From Lachnospiraceae bacterium UBA7225 (GTDB lineage: Bacteria; Bacillota; Clostridia; Lachnospirales; Lachnospiraceae): a DNA stretch of 20,768 bases. Positions within the stretch are counted from its first letter, which is position 1. Each line of letters opens with the position of its first letter. Below the pieces are notes generated by a model that saw only the letters and a list, made by a program, of their open reading frames with translations, ran no database searches and was not told the origin of the DNA. This document shows, one piece after another, positions 7,456-14,820 of this stretch. The stretch is taken from the NCBI GenBank assembly GCA_002473385.1, contig DKTR01000041.1:33265-54032 (forward strand), given 5' to 3'. Both the position numbers and the translations under genes were made by a program.

Positions 7456-8581
7456 GTGGTCGAATTAGATCAGTTCCGCTATACGCTCGGAACATACGAA
7501 AAACCATTGCTGGAAGTGAGGGATTCACTTTGACCTCGCTAATAAGGAGAAGAGGATCGAAGAATTAGAGCGGAAAATGGAGGAACCGGATTTCTGGGAT
7601 GATCCGGAAAGCTCGCAGGAATCCATGAAGACGTTAAAGGCATTAAAAGACGACGTGGAGACCTACGCCGTGCTTCAAGAGCAGTATGAGGAAATCGAGA
7701 CGCTGATTGAGATGGCGTATGAGGAGAATGATGCCTCACTGATTCCGGAAATACAGGAAACGCTGGATTCTTTTATTGCGACTTTTGATGATATCCGCAT
7801 CCGTACGCTGCTGTCCGGAGAGTACGACAAAGATGATGCAATCGTGACGCTCCATGCGGGGGCAGGCGGTACCGAGTCCTGCGACTGGGCGGGGATGCTG
7901 TACCGCATGTATACGCGCTGGGCGGACAAAAAGGGTTACAGCGTGGAGGTGCTGGACTATCTTGACGGAGAGGAAGCGGGCATCAAATCAGTGACATTTG
8001 AGGTGCGCGGGGAAAATGCTTACGGCTATTTAAAATCCGAGAAGGGCGTACATCGTCTGGTGCGCATTTCACCCTTTAATGCGGCCGGTAAGCGGCAGAC
8101 CTCGTTTGTATCCTGCGATGTGATGCCGGATATCGAGGAAGATATCGATATCGAGATCCGTGACGAGGATCTGCGCATCGACACGTACCGCTCCAGCGGT
8201 GCGGGTGGACAGCATATCAACAAGACATCCTCGGCAGTCCGGATTACGCATCTGCCGACGAATATCGTGGTGCAGTGCCAGAATGAGCGTTCGCAGTTTC
8301 AGAATAAGGATAAGGCAATGCAGATGCTGAAAGCGAAACTCTATCTTTTGAAGCAGCAGGAGAATGCGGAAAAGGTTTCGGGCATCCGCGGAGAGGTGAA
8401 GGAGATTGGCTGGGGAAACCAGATCCGGTCTTATGTCATGCAGCCCTACACTATGGTGAAGGATCACCGCACTAATGTGGAATCCGGAAACGTGGACAGT
8501 GTGATGGATGGAAATATTGACTTGTTTATCAACGCGTATCTGAAATGGATCGCGCTGGGAACAAAACAGGAGGAGGCATAA
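7456..8581 (+). CDS. prfB: Peptide chain release factor 2, made by +1 programmed frameshift
   Basis: RF2 reads UGA and UAA stop codons and triggers peptide release. The gene is split: codons 1-25 run from a GTG at 7456 to CTT at 7528-7530, then an in-frame TGA at 7531-7533 interrupts. Translation continues one base forward at GAC (7532), so the coding sequence is 7456-7530 joined to 7532-8581, giving 374 residues. With this start the stop-recognition tripeptide SPF falls at 205-207 and the catalytic GGQ at 250-252, the same numbers as in E. coli RF2, which confirms both start and shift. An AGAAGGTG ribosome binding site precedes the GTG. Autoregulation follows from the mechanism: low RF2 slows termination at the TGA and favours the shift. 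The next gene starts one base after the stop, with its AGGAGG inside the prfB end. Confidence 0.97.
7518..7534 (+). promoter_or_regulatory. Programmed +1 frameshift site of prfB
   Basis: The slippery heptamer CTTTGAC (7528-7534) is the canonical RF2 site: leucyl-tRNA on CTT slips to TTT and the next codon becomes GAC. The Shine-Dalgarno-like stimulator is GAGGG at 7518-7522, five bases before CTT. In E. coli the AGGGGG element ends three bases before it, so the stimulator here is weaker and farther away. Confidence 0.93.
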
Positions 8582-8582
8582 T

Positions 8583-9776
8583 ATGGGCATTATCAGAACT
8601 GCAATCGGTACAGTGAAAAACACCATCAATTCGGCGGTAAACGACCAGTTTCTTGAGGTCATTGAGTCGGGCGAAATGGGAGAGGGTACCGTGCTCACCA
8701 AAGGCGTGACGGTGCGGCGGGGGAGCAACCGCCAAAGTACGCGGGACACAATTTCCGACGGTTCTACGATTCACGTATATGACAATCAGTTTATGATTCT
8801 GACGGATGGAGGCAGGATCATCGATTACACGGCGGAGCCGGGATACTATACAGTAAATAATTCGTCGCTGCCGTCTATGTTCAACGGACAGTTTGACGAT
8901 GCGCTCCAGGAGTCCTTTGCGCGTCTGAAATACGGTGGAACAACGCCGGTTGCGCAGAAGGTCTATTACATTAATCTGCAGGAAATAAAGGGCATTAAGT
9001 TTGGCACACGCAATGCAGTAAATTATTTTGATAATTTCTATAATGCGGAGCTGTTCCTGCGCGCACATGGGACGTATTCTGTTAAGATCACCGATCCGCT
9101 GAAGTTTTACGCGGAAGTAGTTCCCAGGAATGCAGAGCAGGTACAGATCGAAGATATCAACGCTCAGTATCTGTCGGAATTTCTGGAGGCGCTGCAGACG
9201 GCGATCAACCGGATGTCGGCGGAGGGTATCCGTATTTCTTATGTGTCTTCAAAGGCATCCGAGCTTGGCAGATATATGGCGGACGTGCTCGATGACACCT
9301 GGACGAAAACGCGCGGCATGCAGATCCAGGCAGTCGGCATTGCCAGCATCTCTTACGATGAGGAATCGCAGCGTCTGATCAATATGCGTAACCAGGGTGC
9401 AATGATGGGGGATCCGAATATCCGTCAGGGCTATATGCAGTCTGCGATTGCAAGCGGAATGCAGGCGGCGGGTTCCAATCCGGGCGGCGCAGCAGCAGGC
9501 TTTGTAGGAATGGGTATGGGGATGAATGCGGCAGGCGGCTTCTTCGGGCAGGCATCCCAGGCAAATATGCAGCAGATGCAGCAGAACGCGCAAATGCAGC
9601 AGAATGTACAGACATCGGGCAGAGGCACGTGGATATGCTCCTGCGGAACGGAAAATAGTGGCAATTTCTGCAGTCAGTGCGGGAAACCGGCTCCGGCAGC
9701 CGGGGCATGGACCTGTTCCTGCGGAGCAGTAAATAACGGTAATTTCTGCAGCCAGTGCGGAAAGCCGCGTGCGTAG
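8583..9776 (+). CDS. SPFH/Band 7 (virion core protein-like) protein with two C-terminal zinc ribbons, YdjI-like
   Basis: A 397-residue cytosolic or membrane-peripheral protein. Residues about 20-290 resemble the SPFH domain of the YdjI type (IESGEMGEGTVLTKGVTVRRG, YFDNFYNAELFLRAHGTYSVKITDP, MQIQAVGIASISYDEESQRL). A low-complexity Gly/Ala/Met/Gln linker of about 60 residues follows, then two tandem CxC-x8-CxxC zinc ribbons (C352, C354, C363, C366 and C378, C380, C389, C392). There is no signal peptide or obvious membrane helix, so membrane contact probably comes through the two genes downstream. In B. subtilis, as I recall, YdjI is held at the membrane by YdjG and YdjH and recruits PspA in envelope stress; the same three types are adjacent here. 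The start is supported by AGGAGG at the end of prfB. The domain call is strong; the stress role is inferred. Confidence 0.88.
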   Translation: MGIIRTAIGTVKNTINSAVNDQFLEVIESGEMGEGTVLTKGVTVRRGSNRQSTRDTISDGSTIHVYDNQFMILTDGGRIIDYTAEPGYYTVNNSSLPSMFNGQFDDALQESFARLKYGGTTPVAQKVYYINLQEIKGIKFGTRNAVNYFDNFYNAELFLRAHGTYSVKITDPLKFYAEVVPRNAEQVQIEDINAQYLSEFLEALQTAINRMSAEGIRISYVSSKASELGRYMADVLDDTWTKTRGMQIQAVGIASISYDEESQRLINMRNQGAMMGDPNIRQGYMQSAIASGMQAAGSNPGGAAAGFVGMGMGMNAAGGFFGQASQANMQQMQQNAQMQQNVQTSGRGTWICSCGTENSGNFCSQCGKPAPAAGAWTCSCGAVNNGNFCSQCGKPRA

Positions 9777-9779
9777 CCT

Positions 9780-10865
9780 ATGTCGGTAATCAGTTATAAG
9801 TGTCCAAATTGCGGCGGCGATCTGCGCTTTGATCCGTCGTCGCAGAAATATAAATGTGAATACTGTATTTCTTTTTTTTCCCAGGAGGAGCTGGAGGCGG
9901 CTAATCCGCAGGCTTCCAGAGAGGATGCGGATGCGCCGCACATTCAAGCCCGCAGGGGCGGGCAAAGCGCTTCAGAGAACGCTGCAAAGCAGGGGGCAGT
10001 GGTTTATTCCTGTCCGGGCTGCGGGGCGGAAATTGTTACGGAAGCGACGACGGCGGCAACCTTTTGCTACTATTGCCACAATCCGGTCGTACTGAAGGGA
10101 AAGCTTTCAGGGGAGTACGAGCCGGATCTTGTGATTCCTTTTGCGGTGGACAAAAAAGAAGCGGTGGACAGTTTCCTAAAGTATGTCCGCAGCAAAAGGT
10201 TTGTCCCAAAGGACTTTTTCTGCAAGGAGCAGATTGAGAAAATCAGCGGGGTCTATTTTCCGTTCTGGATATATTCCTGCTCTGCGGACGGCAGATGGCA
10301 GGGCAGTGGAAACCAGGTGCGCGTCTGGCGGATGGGCGAGCTGGAGTACACGGAGACGAAGGTGTATGATGTAGAAAGGCTTGCGGATCTGGAATTTAAG
10401 AATCTGACGCGCGATGCGCTCAATAAAGAAAACCGGCAGCTCGTGGAGGCGGTACAGCCGTTCCGGCTGGAGGAGGCAAAGGAATTCTCCATGGGATATC
10501 TGTCGGGTTTTTTTGCAGAAAAACGTGATATCGAAAAGGCGGAGGTATCGGCAGGTCTTGAACAGGAGGTACGGGATTATGCCGAAAAGATGATGCGCTC
10601 CAGCGTATCCGGCTATATGACGACACAGACGCGGGGTATGAACATCCGCATGCGGGAGGAATATTGGAAGTATCTGCTCCTGCCGGTATGGGTGCTGACA
10701 TATAAGGGAGCGGATGGAAATCTCTATTATTATGCGATGAACGGACAGACCAGGAAGGTATGCGGTGTTCTTCCGCTTGATAAAGGTCGCGTAGCGATGC
10801 TGTTTCTGGGTATTTTCCTGCCGCTGTTTCTGATTCTGCTGATGGGAGGGTATTTCTTATGGTAG
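9780..10865 (+). CDS. Double zinc-ribbon membrane-anchored protein, YdjG-like
   Basis: A 361-residue protein with a TFIIB-type zinc ribbon at the N-terminus (C8, C11, C26, C29; YKCPNCGGDLRFD) and a second ribbon at C78, C81, C96 and C99 (SCPGCGAEI...CYYCHNP), separated by an Ala/Glu/Arg-rich linker. A central alpha/beta region (about 100-335) includes FPFWIYSCSADGRW and LLLPVWVLTYKG. One transmembrane helix closes the protein (about 338-360), leaving the ribbons cytosolic. This is the layout of B. subtilis YdjG. It starts three bases after the SPFH gene with no good ribosome binding site, so it is probably translated by coupling, and its end overlaps the TPM gene by 7 bases. It probably anchors the SPFH partner to the membrane; that is inference from the module. 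Confidence 0.85.
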   Translation: MSVISYKCPNCGGDLRFDPSSQKYKCEYCISFFSQEELEAANPQASREDADAPHIQARRGGQSASENAAKQGAVVYSCPGCGAEIVTEATTAATFCYYCHNPVVLKGKLSGEYEPDLVIPFAVDKKEAVDSFLKYVRSKRFVPKDFFCKEQIEKISGVYFPFWIYSCSADGRWQGSGNQVRVWRMGELEYTETKVYDVERLADLEFKNLTRDALNKENRQLVEAVQPFRLEEAKEFSMGYLSGFFAEKRDIEKAEVSAGLEQEVRDYAEKMMRSSVSGYMTTQTRGMNIRMREEYWKYLLLPVWVLTYKGADGNLYYYAMNGQTRKVCGVLPLDKGRVAMLFLGIFLPLFLILLMGGYFLW

Positions 10866-11758
10866 AGAGAGAGCCTGGTACATATGGCACCGGAAGCCGG
10901 CTGAGCGCATCCCCGGGCGGAATGACTGTGCTGCTGCGATATATTCTCGCGGTCTGCATTGCGCTGCTGGTTATCTGCGGCTGCACACTGCGCGTGTGGG
11001 CTGCCGGATATGTTTTTGATGATGCGGGGCTGTTTTCTGATGCGGAAACGGCACAGCTCACACAGACGGCATCCGAGCTGGAAGAAACATACAATATGAA
11101 TTTTCTAATGCTTACGGTGGCGGACGCGCAGGGGCGGTCCTCCCGTGACGCGGCGGAGCGCTTTTATGAAAACGGCGGTTATGATTCCGACGGAAAAAAT
11201 GGTGGGATCGTGCTGCTGATTGATCTGGATAACCGGGAGCTGAATCTGGTGACGAACGGAGAAATGATCCTCTATATCACGGATGCGCGGGAAGAGAGTA
11301 TTTATGATGCGGGCTATGCGTATGCGTCGGAGGGCGACTATGGCGGGGCGATGCTTGCTATGCTGGAGCAGACTGCCGCCTGCATGAAAAAAGGAATCCC
11401 GGACAACCAGTACACGTATGACACAGAGACAGGGCAAATCATACGTCATCGCAGCCTTACGGCGGGAGACTGGCTGCTGGCAGTGGGAGTACCGCTTTGC
11501 TGCGCTGCGTTTGCCTGTGTTATCTTATACTGGCGATATCGCAGGGTGAAAAAGTATGAGTATTCCCTGGGACAGAACGCTGATATCCGCATAACAGGGA
11601 AAGAAGACAATCTGGTGAATCAATTTGTGACACACAGAAGGATTCCCAAAAGCCCGCCTCCCGGGAGCGGTCCGGGTTCCTCTGCCGGAGGGCGCAGCTC
11701 CACACATACTTCGCATGGCGGAGGTACCTTTGGCGGCGGACATGGAAGGAAATTTTAA
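10859..11758 (+). CDS. TPM-domain membrane protein with Gly/His-rich tail, YdjH-like
   Basis: A 299-residue membrane protein. A hydrophobic segment at 24-41 followed by RVWAAG looks like a signal peptide. A TPM domain (PF04536 type, about 51-180) has DDAGLFSDAETAQL, GGIVLLIDLDNREL and YASEGDYGGAML. A transmembrane helix lies at about 205-225 (WLLAVGVPLCCAAFACVILY). The cytosolic tail is basic and ends in SHGGGTFGGGHGRKF, the Gly-rich C-terminus typical of secreted TPM proteins. The start at 10859 has GGGAGGG eight bases upstream; Met22 is a second candidate that would give a more usual signal-peptide length. The 7-base overlap with the zinc-ribbon gene implies a fixed ratio of the two products. 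Some TPM proteins have been reported to act as phosphatases or in photosystem repair, but no such activity can be claimed here. Confidence 0.86.
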   Translation: MVEREPGTYGTGSRLSASPGGMTVLLRYILAVCIALLVICGCTLRVWAAGYVFDDAGLFSDAETAQLTQTASELEETYNMNFLMLTVADAQGRSSRDAAERFYENGGYDSDGKNGGIVLLIDLDNRELNLVTNGEMILYITDAREESIYDAGYAYASEGDYGGAMLAMLEQTAACMKKGIPDNQYTYDTETGQIIRHRSLTAGDWLLAVGVPLCCAAFACVILYWRYRRVKKYEYSLGQNADIRITGKEDNLVNQFVTHRRIPKSPPPGSGPGSSAGGRSSTHTSHGGGTFGGGHGRKF

Positions 11759-11794
11759 GGCGCGCAGGCGGGATAAACGGGCAAAGGAGACGTT

Positions 11795-12238
11795 ATGGCA
11801 GTACAGCATCAGTATTATGTAGTAAAGGAAAAGGCAGTTCCAGAGGTGCTTCTGAAGGTGGTAGAGGCGAAGCGCCTGCTGGAATCAGAGCGTATGGCTA
11901 CCGTGCAGGAAGCAGTGGAAGCAGTGGGCATCAGCCGCAGTTCATTTTACAAATATAAGGATGATATTTTCCCATTTCATGAGAATACCAGGGGAAAGAA
12001 TATTACCTTTATTCTTCAGATGGACGATGAACCGGGGCTGCTGTCGGAGGTGTTAAATATCATTGCCGGTTATCGGGCAAATGTTTTGACGATTCATCAG
12101 ACTATCCCCATAAACGGCATTGCATCGCTCACGCTGGGCATTGATATTCTGCCCTCTACCGGGGACACTATGGAAATGTTTGCAGAGATGGAAAATCTGC
12201 CGGGCGTTCATTATCTGAAGATTCTCGGACGGGAATAA
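11795..12238 (+). CDS. ACT-domain protein, PheB/UPF0735 type
   Basis: A 147-residue cytosolic protein. The N-terminal ~60 residues form a helix-turn-helix-like segment (TVQEAVEAVGISRSSFYKYKDDIFPF). Residues about 70-145 are an ACT domain (ITFILQMDDEPGLLSEVLNIIAGYRANVLTIHQTIP), the fold that binds amino acids. The family is sometimes labelled chorismate mutase PheB, but no mutase active site is visible. It lies 24 bases before hom and has its own AAGGAGACGTT ribosome binding site, so an amino-acid-sensing role in threonine or methionine supply is likely but inferred. It may be transcribed with the upstream TPM gene, since only 36 bases lie between them and no terminator is seen. Confidence 0.87.
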   Translation: MAVQHQYYVVKEKAVPEVLLKVVEAKRLLESERMATVQEAVEAVGISRSSFYKYKDDIFPFHENTRGKNITFILQMDDEPGLLSEVLNIIAGYRANVLTIHQTIPINGIASLTLGIDILPSTGDTMEMFAEMENLPGVHYLKILGRE

Positions 12239-12262
12239 ACCAAAAAGCAGGAGGAGAACATT

Positions 12263-13483
12263 ATGATTCATATTGCAGTATTAGGATACGGCACGGTGGG
12301 ATCTGGCGTTGTGGAGGTAATCAACACAAATCACAGCAGTATCAACAAAAAAGCCGGGGAGGAGATCAACATCAAGTACGTGCTGGATCTGCGCGATTTC
12401 GAGGGTGATCCTATCCAGGAAAAGATTGTTCACGATTTTAATATTATTCTGAACGACCCGGAAATTAAGATCGTGGTGGAGGTAATGGGCGGTCTGGAAC
12501 CGGCATACACATTTACGAAGCAGTCGCTGCTTGCGGGCAAGAGTGTCTGCACGTCCAACAAGGAGCTGGTGGCGAAGCATGGCGCAGAGCTTCTGGAGCT
12601 GGCAAAGGAGCGGAATATCAATTATCTGTTTGAGGCGAGCTGCGGCGGCGGTATCCCGATCATCCGTCCGTTAAATTCCTCTCTGACGGCGGACGAGATT
12701 GATGAGATTGCCGGTATCTTAAATGGTACGACAAATTATATGCTGACAAAGATGGCAACCGAGGGACGTGAGTATGCCGATGTGCTGAAGGAAGCGCAGG
12801 AGAAGGGCTATGCGGAGCGTAATCCGGCAGCAGATGTGGAAGGATATGATGCCTGTCGCAAAATTGCCATTCTGTCTTCTCTTGCCTTTGGACGGCAGGT
12901 GGATTTTGAAGATATTTATACAGAGGGAATTACGAATATCACAGCGACGGATTTCCAGTATGCCAGAGAGATGGGCAAAGCGATCAAGCTGCTTGGTTTC
13001 AGCAAAAAGGTCGGGGAGAGCTTTTATGCTATGGTTACCCCGGCACTGGTGGATGCGGACGATCCGCTGTTCAGCGTAAATGGCGTATTTAACGCAATTT
13101 TTGTACACGGCAATGTCCTTGGCGATGCCATGTTTTATGGACGTGGGGCGGGAAAGCTGCCGACAGCGAGCGCAGTGGTTTCCGATGTCATTGATGAGGC
13201 GAAGCATCTGCATCGCAGCATTATGGCATTCTGGAGCAGCCGGAAGCTGGAACTGACGGACATCAGCAACTCCCAGCGCTGCTTTTTCGTGCGTGCACAG
13301 GGAACTCTTGAAGAAGAGCGTGCACGGGTAGAAGAGATTTTTGGAAGCGTGCAGTTTATACAGCTTCAGGATCTGAGAGAGGAATTCGGCTTTATTACAG
13401 GCATTATGACGGAAGCGGAATACGCAGCGCGGGCAGAGCGGCTTGGATGCGTGATCAGCCGCATCCGCATCCGCCACGTATAG
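12263..13483 (+). CDS. hom: Homoserine dehydrogenase
   Basis: A 406-residue cytosolic enzyme that reduces aspartate semialdehyde to homoserine with NAD(P)H, the branch point to threonine and methionine. A Rossmann loop GYGTVG (8-13) opens the protein. The family motifs TSNKELVA (with K100), EASCGGGIPIIRPL, GILNGTTNYML and DVEGYDACRKIAIL follow, with the likely catalytic pair D196 and K200. The last ~70 residues are a short ACT-like regulatory domain (CFFVRAQGT...GFITGIMTEAEY), so feedback control by an end-product amino acid is probable. The ribosome binding site is AGGAGGAGAACATT. It lies between the ACT protein and the ApgM-like gene, consistent with a threonine-pathway operon. Confidence 0.97.
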   Translation: MIHIAVLGYGTVGSGVVEVINTNHSSINKKAGEEINIKYVLDLRDFEGDPIQEKIVHDFNIILNDPEIKIVVEVMGGLEPAYTFTKQSLLAGKSVCTSNKELVAKHGAELLELAKERNINYLFEASCGGGIPIIRPLNSSLTADEIDEIAGILNGTTNYMLTKMATEGREYADVLKEAQEKGYAERNPAADVEGYDACRKIAILSSLAFGRQVDFEDIYTEGITNITATDFQYAREMGKAIKLLGFSKKVGESFYAMVTPALVDADDPLFSVNGVFNAIFVHGNVLGDAMFYGRGAGKLPTASAVVSDVIDEAKHLHRSIMAFWSSRKLELTDISNSQRCFFVRAQGTLEEERARVEEIFGSVQFIQLQDLREEFGFITGIMTEAEYAARAERLGCVISRIRIRHV

Positions 13484-13549
13484 AAGCAAAAAAGAAAAGG
13501 CGGCAGAGGTCTTTGGCTGCTGGAAACGAATAGAGTGAGGATGAATAAT

Positions 13550-14761
13550 ATGAAATATATCGTAGTTTTGGGAGACGGTATGGCTGACGAGCCGATCAGC
13601 TCTCTGGAAGGAAAAACACCGCTGGAATATGCAAAAACACCGACCATGGATATGCTTGCTGCACAGTCGGAAATCGGACTGCTTCACACGATCCCGGAGG
13701 GGATGAAGCCGGGGAGCGACACGGCAAACCTTTCCGTGATGGGATATGATCCGAAAATTTATTACTCCGGCCGGTCTCCGCTGGAAGCTCTGAGTATCGG
13801 GGTACCTATGAAGGATACGGATGTGGCGCTGCGCTGCAATCTTGTTACGCTGTCCGGGGAGGAACCTTACGAGAAGAAAATTATGGTTGATCACAGTTCC
13901 GGCGAGATATCCACAGAGGATGCGGCGGTGCTGCTTCAGGCGGTCCGGCAGGAGCTGGAGAGAGACGGCTATCATTTTTACGTCGGAACGAGTTACCGTC
14001 ATTGTCTGATCTGGGAAAACGGAGAAGTTGTTCCACTTGCGCAGCCGCACGATATTCTGACACAGTGCATCGGAGAATACCTGCCGCAGGATGAGGTGCT
14101 GCGGAAGATGCAGAAAAAGAGCTATGAGATACTGGCTGCTCACCCGATTAACCGGGAGCGCGTGCGGCAGGGGAAAAATCCGGCGAACAGCTGCTGGTTC
14201 TGGGGTGCTGGTACAAAGCCGGCGCTCACCTCATTCGAAGAAAAATATCATAAAAAGGGTGTGATGATTTCCGCGGTCGATTTGCTGAAGGGCATCGCAG
14301 TTGGCGCAGGCATGAAAAATATTGCGGTGGAAGGTGCGAATGGCGGTCTGCATACCAATTACCGCGGAAAAGCGCAGGCTGCAGTGGATGCTGTGCTGAA
14401 GGACGGCTATGATTTTGCTTATATTCATGTGGAAGCTCCGGATGAGATGGGGCACCAGGGCAGCATAGAGCGTAAGATTCAGGCAATCGAATATCTGGAT
14501 GAGCAGGTGATAAAGCCTGTTTACGAACAGATGCAAGCTTCCGGGGAGGCGTTCCGGCTTCTTGTGCTTCCGGATCATCCTACCCCGATACGCGTGCGCA
14601 CCCATACATCCGACCCGGTTCCGTATCTGCTCTATGACAGCACAAATCCGCTGGAGAAATCCTGGAAATACAATGAGCGGGAAGCAAAGACAGGAGGAAA
14701 TTACATAGCAGAGGGGCATGAGATGATGCAGTATCTTCTGCGTGACGGTACTGGTGAATGA
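13550..14761 (+). CDS. ApgM-family enzyme: cofactor-independent phosphoglycerate mutase or proposed homoserine kinase
   Basis: A 403-residue protein of the alkaline phosphatase superfamily, in the archaeal-type cofactor-independent phosphoglycerate mutase branch. Visible metal and active-site elements are VVLGDGMAD (D9), PGSDTANLSVMGYDP (nucleophile S56), the GANGGLHTNYRGK region, HVEAPDEMGHQG (D298, H302) and LPDHPTPIRVRTHTSDP (D342, H343, H352). A subgroup of this family (TIGR02535) has been proposed as a non-homologous homoserine kinase because it lies in threonine operons that lack thrB. The direct neighbourhood with hom supports that reading here. The start at 13550 (MKYIVVLGDG) is preferred: GAGG sits nine bases upstream, while the in-frame GTG at 13535 and ATG at 13541 lack spacing for a ribosome binding site. 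The superfamily is certain; the choice between the two activities is open. Confidence 0.88.
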   Translation: MKYIVVLGDGMADEPISSLEGKTPLEYAKTPTMDMLAAQSEIGLLHTIPEGMKPGSDTANLSVMGYDPKIYYSGRSPLEALSIGVPMKDTDVALRCNLVTLSGEEPYEKKIMVDHSSGEISTEDAAVLLQAVRQELERDGYHFYVGTSYRHCLIWENGEVVPLAQPHDILTQCIGEYLPQDEVLRKMQKKSYEILAAHPINRERVRQGKNPANSCWFWGAGTKPALTSFEEKYHKKGVMISAVDLLKGIAVGAGMKNIAVEGANGGLHTNYRGKAQAAVDAVLKDGYDFAYIHVEAPDEMGHQGSIERKIQAIEYLDEQVIKPVYEQMQASGEAFRLLVLPDHPTPIRVRTHTSDPVPYLLYDSTNPLEKSWKYNEREAKTGGNYIAEGHEMMQYLLRDGTGE

Positions 14762-14820
14762 AAAGGATAAAGAGCGGGCAATGAATGCCTGCCACGAAGC
14801 ATTTGGTCTGGGAGAAGAGC

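Noticed and set aside
12719..14143. 474-residue open frame on the minus strand across hom and the ApgM-like gene
   Set aside because: It runs antisense to two strongly conserved genes, is rich in His, Arg and Cys as expected from reversed coding sequence, and has no family motif.
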